From Lachnospiraceae bacterium (GTDB lineage Bacteria; Bacillota; Clostridia; Lachnospirales; Lachnospiraceae): DNA of 64,000 nucleotides. Positions within the stretch are counted from its first letter, which is position 1, and every line of letters begins with the position of its first letter. The stretch is taken from the NCBI GenBank assembly GCA_017552985.1, contig JAFZNO010000103.1:1-64000 (forward strand), read 5' to 3'. This document shows positions 1-10,000 of the stretch, in pieces. The notes under the pieces are model-generated. The model had not been told where the DNA came from, did no database searches, and saw only the letters and a program-made list of their open reading frames with translations. Made by a program: the position numbers and the translations under genes.

Positions 1-3000
1 ACAGATAAGCCAATAGTATATTCCAGCAGCGATGAAAGCGTTTTAATAGTAAATGCTTCAAATGGAAAACTGACTACCAAGGGAGTCGGCATCGCAGAAA
101 TTACTGCCACTATGCCAGGGAACGATACCTTGGAAGATACGTCGGTATCGTGTTTCATTCAAGTGAAGCCCGGCAAGCAGCCGATGAAATTTGAAACTAA
201 ACAAAGCGACGTTCCGGAGCTTGCCTGTGGATCTGACTTTACAAATAAGGTTACCGGAGCAGTTGGCAGCGTTACCTATTCCGTTGCGGAAGAGGATAAG
301 GATAAGGTTACCGTAGATAAAACTACCGGTAAGGTTACGGGAAAATTGCCGGGCACGGCCACGATCATCGCTACGGCCCAGGCAAGCGGTAATTACAAAA
401 AAACGGCAATTCAGTATACAATTACGGTAGTCAAAGGAAAGAAGACGGTTTATTTTGACCAGCCTGGCAATATCACAAAGACGATTGATCCGAGCGATTC
501 AAACAATAATATCTTCAAGAATACTATTCACGGCGGCCCGGACGGAGTTACGCCGGTATATACGTACAAGGTGTTAGAAGGCCCGGATTGTGTAAAGGAT
601 GGCGTAATAGACAAGAATGGAGAGTTTGAGTTTGTTCGCAAGGGAAAAATAGAGGTTACTGCCACTTATCCAGACTCAGCTTCTTTTGAAGAATGCCATG
701 ACAGTTATGTGCTTGAGGTTAAACCGGCACAAAGATCCATTCATTTAGTGTATAATGAGCAGACGGTTTACCTGGGCTCTGATAACGTGTTTGCGTTTAT
801 GGGTCTTAAGGATGAAGGAGAAGGCGGCGGAGACATCACTTATTCCGTTTTGCCTGGCGATGATCCCCAAGGACTTTTTGCTGGCATTAATGAAGACGGC
901 ACGTTTTCCTTGAATTTTAAGATCCCGCAGGGAGATGCCGTTGATCGTGAGTTGGTTGGAAAGGTTGTCGTTACGGTGACAAAAGCTTCAGATGGGATTT
1001 ATGAGGAGGCGACGGATCAATACACGCTCTATGTGAAATGTCACGTGGGAGACGAGGACGTTAACTATCGAATTCATGGAACTAAAAATGAAAGTACGGG
1101 ATGGTACGTCAGCCCCAGCGTGTATATTTCTCCTATAGATTCGAATGACCAAATGCTTACGCTTCAATTTATGGAGATAATGGAGAAAACGGTTACGTTT
1201 GAGAGCGAGGATGGTGAGAATGAAGGCGAATTGAGAACGGAGTTTCTTCTCCAAGATGACGTGACGAGTGAGTATTATTATTGTAACGTTATGTTTTTCA
1301 AAGATTCAAAGAGTCCATATTCCTTGCAAATTGACGTGAACAGCCAGGAGTTTAATTGGTTTCAAATTGTTTTTTGGGGATTTCCGGAAGAATTAACCAC
1401 TTTTGACTTCACTGCGGAAGACAACGTAGGAGTGGCGCGAACGCAGTTTTACGTGGATTATGGTAACTCGGTGATTAGCTCGGTGAATGACATTGAGGCG
1501 CTTGTAAATAATCAGTGGAAAGACGGAGATACGGCTTACGTTGCAAATATCAAGAAAAATCCCGTGGTAGTTTACGTGAAGGTAACGGATGCGGCTGGTC
1601 ACGTAAGTTATGCTTCCACAAATCAGATTGTCTTTACGTTGCAAGAGCCGACGGTGGTTTTTGATCTGGACAACCAAAATTATTATACTTCGGATTTCAC
1701 GGTTCCAGTCAAAATCTATGACGTGGATGCGGGCATCAAGCAAGTGTATTACTGGATTGAGGATGACGTAAAAGGTATCGGCAGCGAAGAGGAGAAGGCA
1801 TTATTATATGAATTTAATAAACTGGTAACGGTTGAAAACCTAGAGCATAAATTGGAAAATAAGGTGATTCACGTCGATACGGAGACATATAATAGTGATA
1901 AAATCGTGCTTCACGTTTTAGTAGTTGATAATCATGATTCGAAGTTTTATTTTGAGAATACTTACAAGGTTTTGGCCACGGAACCCCAAATGTCCGTTAT
2001 GTTGTCTACTGAGAATTATCAGGAGAAGAATGGGAATTGGTATTTTTATGATGGCGAACGTACGGCAACAATCAATATCACGTGTCGTTCAACGGCCTTT
2101 GATTCAGACAAGGTTGAAATTGTTATAAACGAATCGAAGGGAACGGACGTAGACGAGAATAAGGAACATACTTACGTGATTTCTGATTGGTCTATAACGT
2201 CGCCTGCAACGTCACCTAAAGATCTGGATAACGTTGTACATACGGCAACCATTACTTTTTCAGGAAGTGCGGAGTATAGTTTTACGGTTAGGTTTGAGGA
2301 CGAAGGCCATCACGTGGTTGGGCCGTATAAATCAGAGTCCTTTGTTATCGACTTGAAAGCGCCAGAGGCAACCATTGACGTGACAAGTTCGAACGTTGCG
2401 CCGGGAGAGATTTGGCGCAGTTGGACTGAGAAAAACAGGCAAGATCCAAGAACTTATGACTTATGGACGAAAGATAACGTTGAAGTAAGCCTGAAAACGA
2501 CTGACAACGTCAGCCCGATTAAAAGAATTCAATATTATTGCGCGTATGAAGATGACTTACTGCCGGAAGAATCACTGGAAACGGTTGCGTGGGAAGATGC
2601 CCAGTACGGTGCAATGGATCAAATTGAAGAACGCTATGCGTATGGTACGGGCATAGTAATTAATTCGGGGCGCTTTGCCGTTTATTGGAGAATTACGGAC
2701 TATGCAAATCACGTTACGTATGCGTGCACGAACGGGATCATTATTGACGAAAAGATTCCCGAGATCAACAATCTTACAAAAGAGAAGCCGAATGGCAACG
2801 GATACTACAATCAAGACTTGACGTTTATCGTTTCGGCGAGCGATCCGGATACATTTTCAGGAATTCATACGCTTGATTATTGGTTGGTATGTGATGGTAA
2901 AAAGGTTGAGGAAAAGAACCTGTTTACGCATTCGCAGACAAAGGGCAATACTCTTGAGATCTTAAATAGCATAAAGAACACGACAGAGTATGAAATACCA

Positions 3001-6000
3001 ATCAGCATGAAGACGTATAACAGTGATGACGTGCGGTTGTACGTGAAGGCAACGGATAATGCCGGTCATGTTTCCTATTTATCTCTGGACGGAACCACGA
3101 CCGAGGAAAGCTATATTCCGTTGAAATTCTCGGCAACGCCGCCACAGATCAATATTACTATTCTTAATGATAATAAGGATAAAAAGGCTCCGTTCTCCGT
3201 ACATGAGGATACAAATCAAAAGAAGCGGGCATATTTTGGCGAAACCCGTTCGGTTATGATCAACGTGACGGGAAGAGCATCCGTATTTGATGAAGAAGCG
3301 TTCTTCAATGGAATGATCGTTAATGCATGGGATGCAGCTGGACAAAAAATAGCAGTTGACGTCAAAAACATGATTCATTTAGTTGAACAGACGGATGCAT
3401 ATGATGAGAATGGCAAGATCATACCGGATAAACACGTAAGGCGTTACCAAATCGATTTTGACGTGGATGCAAATTATGATTTCTCGCTATACTACGTTGA
3501 TTTGGCAGGAAACGCGTGCCTGTGGACGAAGAATATGGAAATCGATGGCGTGGACTTAACAAAGTGTCAGTCCGCGGAAGTTACGTTTGGGAATTCCAAC
3601 AGAAGTCTGGAAGATACGGATCAATATTTTACCGTGGACGTGAATGTACCAAATGGTACGGTTTCCATTTCGGGATATACCTGGACGACTCTTTTGAATA
3701 TCCTTACTTTCGGCCTGTGGAAAGCAGAAGACGTAACCGTGGAGGCTACAAAGACTGACAAGACCAGCCCCGCGATCATCGAGTATTACGTGACGGATTC
3801 CATGACTTCTTTGACGGGCGCCAGACTGGCAGAACTCTATGTTGAGGATAAGGAGAATTGGAAATTATATGAAGATGAAAACAAACCGGTAATCAAGCCT
3901 GACAAGAGGTTGGCAATTTATCTGAGGATTTCGGATTATGCGGGTAATTTCAAATTCATTAATGCTGACGGTATTATTCTTGACACGAAGCCATTGGATA
4001 CGGAAAATATTCAGATTACTTTAAACAATCCCGTGACAAGGTTGAAACCGGAAAAGGCTACAGATGATGCTGAAGAGATCGGAGTTTATAATGATGACGT
4101 CACCGCTACCATAAAGATCAGCGAATTAGACTTTAATCTATCAAACGAAGAGCTCAAGGCGGAAATGCAGAAAACAAACTATTCCGGAATTAAGCTGGTG
4201 GAATACTGGATCGTGATGAATGAAGGCGAGGAGTATTCCAAGAAAACGGAGCATTTCCCGTTGTTTGAGTATCAGTACGTTAAAGATGAAGAAGAAAACT
4301 CGAACGGTGGAACTTTGACAATCGTAAATGAAACGAACGGTATTTTGAATCGCGATCCTGATTTCAAGATTGGAGACAAGACTCCTACTTATGAGGAACT
4401 GATTCACAGTTTTGAGACAAAGATTACGATCAAGGCTGAAGACTTCAACTGCAGTGACGTAACGTTGCACGTGGGCGTGTTGGATAATGCGGAAAACTAC
4501 TCCGAGAATACGGTTAAGATGGATATTGACGTAACCAATCCGTCCATTAGTATAAGCTATAACAATAACAATGCAAATGAAAGCCATTTGATGGCCGACG
4601 GAAGGGGATACTTCCCTGCTGACAGAACCGCGACGATCGTCGTGACGGAGAGAAAGCATCACTTTGACGGCGCATTGGCGGTTGAATCCATGAAGATTAC
4701 CGCGAAAAATGCAAAGGGTAAGTCCGTGCCCGTAAACTTGAAGAATGAGAATGGCGTCATTTGGATCGTGGAAGCGGACGTTGCTCCGCATGAAGAGGAA
4801 AGCGGGGACGAGGAGAAGGCGTCTGAGATTAGCTTGGCTGAATTTGGCGCATTGTGGAAGTATGCCGCGGGGGCCGTGGACGAAACAACGGGTGCGCCTA
4901 ATCCTGACGGCGATACGCATGAGTTAAAGATTCACTACGCAGCGGACGCTAATTACGAGTTCCAGTTTGTTTACGTTGACAAAGCCGGAAACGTGAACAA
5001 GGACAAAGACGGGACCGATCGGAAAATGAATTTTGTGAAAGGCACCGTAGCACCCCTACTCTTTACCGTTGACAAGGTTAAGCCTTACGGCACCGTGTCA
5101 GCATGGGATGAGAAGAAACTGAGCGAAGAAGTGTTTGCAGCTTACAGGAAGGCGAAGAACAACGACAAGTCCACGGCGGACAAGCTTACGGACAAAGAAG
5201 TTGCGGCAGCCAAGGAAGATTTTGAAAAGGCACTCGAGGAGATCGAGACCATTCATACGTGGAAGGACCTGATCAGCGTTTTGACGTTTGGCATCTGGAA
5301 CAACAAGGGAATTGCCGTTACGGCGACGTGGGACGACGAAACCAGCGAAACGGAGCATTCGGTGTATTACCTTGCGCCCGACAACGAGGCGCTGACCTGG
5401 GACGACCTGGAGAAGATTGCTGACGAGAACTGGAGCGATTATTACGCGTTCGACCTGGAGCCGAACCAGCAGCGCACGGTGTACCTGCGCATCACGGACT
5501 ATGCCGGCAACAGGACGTACGTGAGCACGAACGCGCTGATTCTGGACAGCGTGGCCCCGGGCATTGACGTGCTTCAGCCGGCCACCAGGGTATCGGCGGA
5601 GGCAAGCTCCGACATTTACAACGGCGACGTTGTGATCAGCGTGTCCGTGTCGGATCCCGTAAAGGACGAGGCGTTCTCCGGAATCAAGAGCATTACTTAC
5701 GTGGTATCCAGCATGGGAGTTCAGACCCAGACGGGAATCCTGTACGAGAACAAGTACGACACTGCGTCGGGAATTGACAACGACAGCGCCACGGAGGCAC
5801 TGAACAAGGCCAAGGAGGAAGCGCAGAAAGCGAAGGAAGCGGGGCAGGAGGTCAAGGATCCGGAGCTTGAGGGGGAAAACTCGATCCTCTTTACTTACGA
5901 CAAGCTTACGAAGACGAGAACCTTCAGCGGATCCTTTACCGTAATCGCGGCGCAGAACAACAGCAACAACGTCGTTGCAACGGTGGAAGTGGAAGACAAC

Positions 6001-7902
6001 GCGGGGAACAGGTACAGCAAGGCCATCACGCTGAAGATCGACGTGACGAAGCCGAAGATCAGCGTAAGCTACGACAACAATGACGGAGACGTGACGTTTG
6101 CGGACGGGACGACGGGCGCATTCTTTAAGGACGCGAGAACGGCAACCATCGTCGTGACGGAGAGAAACTTTGATCCTTCCAGGTTCGTGCTGAACGTGAC
6201 GAACACGGACGGAGTGATCCCGACGCTGTCCGGATGGACGACGAACGCAGCGGGAGGAAACGGGGACGGAACGACGCACACCGCCACCATCACTTACGCG
6301 GCGGACGGCGACTACACGTTTGAGTGTTCGCTGATCGACCAGGCGGGCAACCACAACGAGGCGGTGGAATTCGGGAATTCCCTGGCGCCGCAGAAGTTTA
6401 CGGTGGACAGGACCGCGCCGGTGATCACGATCACTTACGACAACAACAACGCAAGGAACGGAAATTACTACAAGGACATGAGAAGCGCGACGGTGACGAT
6501 CGAGGAGCACAACTTCGAGACGTCGAGGATCCGCGTTTCGATGACGGCGACGGACGACGGAACGCCGGTTGCGCTGCCGCAGGTAAGCAACTGGGCAAAC
6601 TACGGGGACAGGCACGTGGCGGTGATCAACTTTAGCAGCGACGCGCTGTACAGCCTGGACGTGGACTACGCCGACAAGGCAGGGAACGCGTCTGCGGACA
6701 TGGAGCCCCACAGGTTCTACGTAGACAAGACGATGCCGGTGCTGAAGATCGAGGGAATCGTGGACGAGTCGGCGAACAACGCGAGCGGAAACATCGGATT
6801 CGTGATGACGGCGACGGACGTGAACTTTGACGAGTTCAAGCCGACGGTGAAGGCAACCTTAAGGGACGGCGAGGGCTTCGTGGTGAAGGAGCTGAAAGTC
6901 GGGACGACGGGTGACGTAAAGAACGGAAAGACCTACACGGTGAAGAACCTGGAGGCGGACGGAATCTACCGCGTGGAGTGCGTGCTGACGGACAAGGCGG
7001 GCAACGAGTACGTGCAGGTGCTGCTGACGAACAAGAACGGGAAGGAATACGCGGAGAGCCGGAAGGCTGGAGACGCGCTGGTAACGTTCTCGGTGAACAG
7101 GCAGGGATCGACGTACGAGCTGAGCGATAAGACGAAGGCGCTGGTAGAGAAGTACTACGTAAGGAACGTGACGGAAGACGTGGTGCTGATCGAAGTGAAC
7201 GCGGACCCGCTGACGGACAAGAAGGTGACCGTGAACGGAAGGGAACTGACGGCGGGAACGGACTACGTGGTGACCGAGAGCGGCGGAAAGGGCAAGTGGT
7301 ACCGATACGAGTACACGCTGAAGAAGACGCTGTTCGAGGGAGAGGGCGAGTACGTGATCGTATGTTCCTCGAAGGACAAGGCAAACAACGACGCGTTTAA
7401 CGACGTAAAGGGAGTGAACGCGAAGTTCGTCGTAGACCGGACGGCGCCGGTGGTAACGATATCGGGACTTTCGAACACGGGAAGGTACCAGACGGAGAGC
7501 CAGACGGTAACGATCGTGCCCACGGACGACGGAGGAGCGCTGAAGTCGGTAACGGTAAGCCTTGTCGGAAGGGACGGTTCGGTGATCAGCGACCTGTTAA
7601 AGCTGGAGGGCGAGGCGCTGGAGAAGATGCTGGAGCAGGGGAACGGAATGCTGAACTTCCAGGTGCCCGAAGGCCTGTACCAGAACGTAAAGATCAAGGC
7701 AGAGGACATGGCGGGAAGCGACGAGGAAGACCCGAACACGTACGACCAGACGATCGTGAACGTGTCGGTAACGCCGAACGGATTCCTGATCTTCTGGGCG
7801 AACAGACCGCTGCGGTACGGAATCATCGGAGGCCTGGCGGCATTCGCGGCACTGTTCATCTTCCTGCTGGTATGGAAGAGAAAGAAGGAGCAGAGGAGAT
7901 AA
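1..7902 (+). CDS. Giant multi-domain Ig-like surface protein, TM-anchored (5' end outside window)
   Basis: The reading frame is open from base 1, so the true start lies upstream; the first in-window ATG (112) is internal. The N-terminal visible part resembles bacterial Ig-like BIG2 repeats (SSDESVLIVNASNGKL, then VGIAEITATMPG). It is followed by many Ig-like modules with recurring signatures such as DNVSP or TDKTSP, ITDYAGN, and RTATIVVTER. A recurring LTFGxW segment appears near residues 1215 and 1730 counted from base 112. The C-terminus has a hydrophobic segment (YGIIGGLAAFAALFIFLLVW) followed by KRKKEQRR, a membrane anchor with a basic tail and no LPXTG sorting motif. Inference: exported, cell-surface, adhesive or structural. 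The 5' two thirds are AT-rich and the last third is GC-rich. Function unknown. Confidence 0.85.
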   Translation, partial: TDKPIVYSSSDESVLIVNASNGKLTTKGVGIAEITATMPGNDTLEDTSVSCFIQVKPGKQPMKFETKQSDVPELACGSDFTNKVTGAVGSVTYSVAEEDKDKVTVDKTTGKVTGKLPGTATIIATAQASGNYKKTAIQYTITVVKGKKTVYFDQPGNITKTIDPSDSNNNIFKNTIHGGPDGVTPVYTYKVLEGPDCVKDGVIDKNGEFEFVRKGKIEVTATYPDSASFEECHDSYVLEVKPAQRSIHLVYNEQTVYLGSDNVFAFMGLKDEGEGGGDITYSVLPGDDPQGLFAGINEDGTFSLNFKIPQGDAVDRELVGKVVVTVTKASDGIYEEATDQYTLYVKCHVGDEDVNYRIHGTKNESTGWYVSPSVYISPIDSNDQMLTLQFMEIMEKTVTFESEDGENEGELRTEFLLQDDVTSEYYYCNVMFFKDSKSPYSLQIDVNSQEFNWFQIVFWGFPEELTTFDFTAEDNVGVARTQFYVDYGNSVISSVNDIEALVNNQWKDGDTAYVANIKKNPVVVYVKVTDAAGHVSYASTNQIVFTLQEPTVVFDLDNQNYYTSDFTVPVKIYDVDAGIKQVYYWIEDDVKGIGSEEEKALLYEFNKLVTVENLEHKLENKVIHVDTETYNSDKIVLHVLVVDNHDSKFYFENTYKVLATEPQMSVMLSTENYQEKNGNWYFYDGERTATINITCRSTAFDSDKVEIVINESKGTDVDENKEHTYVISDWSITSPATSPKDLDNVVHTATITFSGSAEYSFTVRFEDEGHHVVGPYKSESFVIDLKAPEATIDVTSSNVAPGEIWRSWTEKNRQDPRTYDLWTKDNVEVSLKTTDNVSPIKRIQYYCAYEDDLLPEESLETVAWEDAQYGAMDQIEERYAYGTGIVINSGRFAVYWRITDYANHVTYACTNGIIIDEKIPEINNLTKEKPNGNGYYNQDLTFIVSASDPDTFSGIHTLDYWLVCDGKKVEEKNLFTHSQTKGNTLEILNSIKNTTEYEIPISMKTYNSDDVRLYVKATDNAGHVSYLSLDGTTTEESYIPLKFSATPPQINITILNDNKDKKAPFSVHEDTNQKKRAYFGETRSVMINVTGRASVFDEEAFFNGMIVNAWDAAGQKIAVDVKNMIHLVEQTDAYDENGKIIPDKHVRRYQIDFDVDANYDFSLYYVDLAGNACLWTKNMEIDGVDLTKCQSAEVTFGNSNRSLEDTDQYFTVDVNVPNGTVSISGYTWTTLLNILTFGLWKAEDVTVEATKTDKTSPAIIEYYVTDSMTSLTGARLAELYVEDKENWKLYEDENKPVIKPDKRLAIYLRISDYAGNFKFINADGIILDTKPLDTENIQITLNNPVTRLKPEKATDDAEEIGVYNDDVTATIKISELDFNLSNEELKAEMQKTNYSGIKLVEYWIVMNEGEEYSKKTEHFPLFEYQYVKDEEENSNGGTLTIVNETNGILNRDPDFKIGDKTPTYEELIHSFETKITIKAEDFNCSDVTLHVGVLDNAENYSENTVKMDIDVTNPSISISYNNNNANESHLMADGRGYFPADRTATIVVTERKHHFDGALAVESMKITAKNAKGKSVPVNLKNENGVIWIVEADVAPHEEESGDEEKASEISLAEFGALWKYAAGAVDETTGAPNPDGDTHELKIHYAADANYEFQFVYVDKAGNVNKDKDGTDRKMNFVKGTVAPLLFTVDKVKPYGTVSAWDEKKLSEEVFAAYRKAKNNDKSTADKLTDKEVAAAKEDFEKALEEIETIHTWKDLISVLTFGIWNNKGIAVTATWDDETSETEHSVYYLAPDNEALTWDDLEKIADENWSDYYAFDLEPNQQRTVYLRITDYAGNRTYVSTNALILDSVAPGIDVLQPATRVSAEASSDIYNGDVVISVSVSDPVKDEAFSGIKSITYVVSSMGVQTQTGILYENKYDTASGIDNDSATEALNKAKEEAQKAKEAGQEVKDPELEGENSILFTYDKLTKTRTFSGSFTVIAAQNNSNNVVATVEVEDNAGNRYSKAITLKIDVTKPKISVSYDNNDGDVTFADGTTGAFFKDARTATIVVTERNFDPSRFVLNVTNTDGVIPTLSGWTTNAAGGNGDGTTHTATITYAADGDYTFECSLIDQAGNHNEAVEFGNSLAPQKFTVDRTAPVITITYDNNNARNGNYYKDMRSATVTIEEHNFETSRIRVSMTATDDGTPVALPQVSNWANYGDRHVAVINFSSDALYSLDVDYADKAGNASADMEPHRFYVDKTMPVLKIEGIVDESANNASGNIGFVMTATDVNFDEFKPTVKATLRDGEGFVVKELKVGTTGDVKNGKTYTVKNLEADGIYRVECVLTDKAGNEYVQVLLTNKNGKEYAESRKAGDALVTFSVNRQGSTYELSDKTKALVEKYYVRNVTEDVVLIEVNADPLTDKKVTVNGRELTAGTDYVVTESGGKGKWYRYEYTLKKTLFEGEGEYVIVCSSKDKANNDAFNDVKGVNAKFVVDRTAPVVTISGLSNTGRYQTESQTVTIVPTDDGGALKSVTVSLVGRDGSVISDLLKLEGEALEKMLEQGNGMLNFQVPEGLYQNVKIKAEDMAGSDEEDPNTYDQTIVNVSVTPNGFLIFWANRPLRYGIIGGLAAFAALFIFLLVWKRKKEQRR

Positions 7903-7960
7903 GGGTTCCAGAAGCAGTACCCCCCAAAGGGAATTAAGAAATAAAAAGAAGTACGTAAGG

Positions 7961-7996
7961 ATCCCCGGGCGGAGGAAACTCCCCCCGGGGATTTTT
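7961..7996 (+). terminator. Rho-independent terminator after the Ig-like gene
   Basis: The arm ATCCCCGGG (7961-7969) pairs with CCCGGGGAT (7984-7992), and GGAG/CTCC extends the helix inward. A run of five T follows directly. It lies 59 bases past the stop codon of the giant surface protein. Confidence 0.9.
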
Positions 7997-8008
7997 GCTA
8001 AAAAACGT

Positions 8009-8037
8009 TTTACTTACAAAAAGAAACATGATATTAT
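8009..8037 (+). promoter_or_regulatory. Sigma-A-like promoter for the 8.1-kb gene
   Basis: TTTACT (8009-8014), a 17-bp spacer, and TATTAT (8032-8037). The promoter at 9163-9191 has the same -35 word (TTTACTT), so the two may belong to one class. It lies just after the upstream terminator and 49 bases before the chosen start. Confidence 0.55.
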
Positions 8038-8085
8038 AAAAAACATAAAAGATGAAAGACCTTAGCGTATATAATGGAGAAAGAC

Positions 8086-8784
8086 ATGAAGAAAGTAATT
8101 AAAATTTTAGCACCAACTTTGACATTTATCGTGTTTGCAGTAACGATCAATTGGGGATATGTTGCGCACCTAAGTAAGCTTTTTGTTCAGACTGCTACTG
8201 AAGTGGCAAGCGGAAAGGGCACAACCAGCCACGTGTTATTGGAAGCACTTAGGGATTTGCAGGCGCGTGACGTTTTTAACATGCAGGTGATTCAGAAGAT
8301 GCCGTTTGTTGATTTCGATGATGGGACGGAAGACATGCTTCCCAATCTCCAACCCGGAGACGTCGCGCTTCCCAGCATGGCGCCTGGTGGAGAAGATAAC
8401 GTCTTTCCAGTTGATGATCAGGATGACGGTGGTCCGAGTGATGGCAATAGAATAAGTGATGATGCTTATGTTATTCGTGGTGGAACTAATACTGTCGACA
8501 GATTCATTGAGGGATCAGGGGTAACGGTAGATTCCGATGGTAAACTGCATGGGGTTTCGGTGAATTGTAAAGACGGATTGGAAATAAAAGATTTGTCTAA
8601 GGGCATTAAAAATGGTAAAATAGGAATAACTACCGTTGGGGAAATTCGTAAACTGGGGGGAGACGTTATACCGAACCCATCAAAGGATAATCCTAATCAT
8701 GCTCTGTTATCAGGCATTACGCCTGAACAGGCATCGGAATTGTTTACCCCTGTAGTTGATAATCCAGAAAAGAAAAAGAATTGA
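8086..8784 (+). CDS. NWxY-family membrane protein, paralogue 1 of 3 (unknown function)
   Basis: 232 aa. Start chosen at 8086 (MKKVIKILAP) because GGAGA at 8076-8080 sits about 6 bases upstream; an in-frame ATG at 8074 lacks such a site. One N-terminal hydrophobic segment (residues about 7-22) leads into INWGYVAHLSKL, then an Ala/Ser/Gly-containing helix and an acidic, Pro-rich exposed region. The NWxY(V/I)xxLxxL block followed by a conserved helix is shared with the genes at 11503 and 12305. Inferred topology: N-terminal anchor with an outside domain. I do not recognise a characterised family. The C-terminal 100 residues have no match among its two paralogues. Confidence 0.75.
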   Translation: MKKVIKILAPTLTFIVFAVTINWGYVAHLSKLFVQTATEVASGKGTTSHVLLEALRDLQARDVFNMQVIQKMPFVDFDDGTEDMLPNLQPGDVALPSMAPGGEDNVFPVDDQDDGGPSDGNRISDDAYVIRGGTNTVDRFIEGSGVTVDSDGKLHGVSVNCKDGLEIKDLSKGIKNGKIGITTVGEIRKLGGDVIPNPSKDNPNHALLSGITPEQASELFTPVVDNPEKKKN

Positions 8785-8794
8785 GGACACGCAC

Positions 8795-9052
8795 GTGAAA
8801 GATTTTTTGATAAGCGAAATTCAGGAAAGATGCGAAAAAGCAACAAAAGGTCCATGGATATCATATATTGAAGGCCGGGATTTTACAAGCGGTTGCAGTT
8901 TTATTGGTACTGCGGAGGACGACATTGAACTGTCTGGGGCAACGGTGGATGATCAAGATTTTATTGCGCATGCACGCCAGGATATTCCGGTGCTAATTGA
9001 AGAGATTTACAGATTGAGAAGGAAACTGGACGAAAAACATATAAAATATTAA
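8795..9052 (+). CDS. Small conserved hypothetical, GPW...DFIAHARxDIP type
   Basis: 85 aa if translation starts at GTG 8795, which has GAGG at 8783-8786 (8-base spacing). A longer frame from 8756 would overlap the upstream gene and lacks a ribosome site. The signature ERCEKATKGPW, then QDFIAHARQDIPVLIEEIYRLR, is typical of small proteins found widely in phages and Firmicutes genomes (Ea22-like layout), known only as conserved hypotheticals. No signal peptide or TM segment, so cytosolic. It sits between secreted-protein genes and may be a hitch-hiking phage-derived gene. Confidence 0.7.
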   Translation: MKDFLISEIQERCEKATKGPWISYIEGRDFTSGCSFIGTAEDDIELSGATVDDQDFIAHARQDIPVLIEEIYRLRRKLDEKHIKY

Positions 9053-9070
9053 GAAAGCATATAGAACGAT

Positions 9071-9108
9071 AAGCGCCATTGCAGAGAACTGAGATGGCGC
9101 TTATTGAT
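9071..9108 (+). terminator. Probable terminator after the small GPW gene
   Basis: AAGCGCCAT (9071-9079) pairs perfectly with ATGGCGCTT (9094-9102) across a 14-base loop. The following tract is T-rich but interrupted (TTATTGATTTATTT), so termination may be partial. Confidence 0.7.
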
Positions 9109-9162
9109 TTATTTAAAAAATAACCAAATAATAAAAAATATTAAATTTTTATAAAGGAAAGA

Positions 9163-9191
9163 TTTACTTGCTAAATAAAATATGTTATAGT
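9163..9191 (+). promoter_or_regulatory. Sigma-A-like promoter for the 9.3-13 kb cluster
   Basis: TTTACT (9163-9168), 17-bp spacer, TATAGT (9186-9191), in an AT-rich 216-bp gap. It shares its -35 word with the promoter at 8009. The gap otherwise holds only the upstream terminator. Confidence 0.5.
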
Positions 9192-9268
9192 AAAAAAGAA
9201 TATAATGAAAATAAAGTGCCCACGTGGTTGTAATTATCAGATTTATTTAGGAAAGACAGGAAAAAGGC

Positions 9269-10000
9269 ATGAAGGATTTTATTACTTCTCTTCCAGGACG
9301 CATCGTGATAATATCTGCGCTGCTGATAATTGTTGGAGGAATTATATTTTTCTCAGTGTTAGGAACGCGCGTGAACAGTAGAACTAAAGAATCGGTGCAA
9401 GAGGAAACGGAGCAGGATGCAAGTGTTTCATCAAGTAGTAAGGAAGAGAAGCGGCAAGTTCCAGCTGAAACAGATTCAGCGGAAGACGAAGAATCTTACA
9501 TAGATGAAAGTTTGGAGCAGTATCTCAAAAGAACCGCGAAGATCGAAAATATAATTAGCGTTAACGATTCGCAAACGGTGATGACGGGGGCGGAAGCAAT
9601 AAAATTTCTGAGCGACAGAGGATTTGACGGTCAACCGATTGAATGTGATTTCGCCATGGATGGTGAGTACGTGGAGGGAGTGGAAGTGACGTCAGAATCA
9701 TCTGAAAAGTATCCGGAATACACCACGTATTTTGAAGCGGAAAATGGTTGTGTTTGGATCATAACGGTGTCGAATGGGAGCATTACGGCAGTTCCCATAT
9801 CTTATATTATTGATTTTGACGTAAATCTTCGAATTGTTTTATCGGAATCTGATAAGATGATCTGCTATGACCCGGAGAGTAATCAATTCTTCGAAGTCAT
9901 TCCGGATAAATGGGAGTATTTTTTGGTCACTGTTCCTAAAATAGACGCGGAAACGCTTAATAAAATGACGAATGAGGAGTTAGATAAGCTATGGAAGTGA
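9269..10000 (+). CDS. Single-pass membrane protein with acidic linker, unknown function
   Basis: 243 aa. N-terminal TM helix (residues about 11-32, IVIISALLIIVGGIIFFSVL) without a signal-peptidase site, then a Glu/Ser/Lys-rich linker (36-80) and a globular domain of about 150 residues ending in ETLNKMTNEELDKLWK. No family recognised. The stop overlaps the start of the SGNH hydrolase gene by 10 bases, so the two are probably co-translated and may act together outside the membrane. Confidence 0.7.
   Translation: MKDFITSLPGRIVIISALLIIVGGIIFFSVLGTRVNSRTKESVQEETEQDASVSSSSKEEKRQVPAETDSAEDEESYIDESLEQYLKRTAKIENIISVNDSQTVMTGAEAIKFLSDRGFDGQPIECDFAMDGEYVEGVEVTSESSEKYPEYTTYFEAENGCVWIITVSNGSITAVPISYIIDFDVNLRIVLSESDKMICYDPESNQFFEVIPDKWEYFLVTVPKIDAETLNKMTNEELDKLWK

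Noticed and set aside
5098..6711. Long minus-strand ORF (537 aa)
   Set aside because: Arg/His/Val-rich antisense shadow of the GC-rich part of the Ig-like gene; no ribosome site or family signature.
7780..7902. LPXTG wall-sorting signal in the Ig-like protein
   Set aside because: The hydrophobic segment and basic tail are present but no LPXTG-like pentapeptide precedes them, so TM anchoring is called instead.
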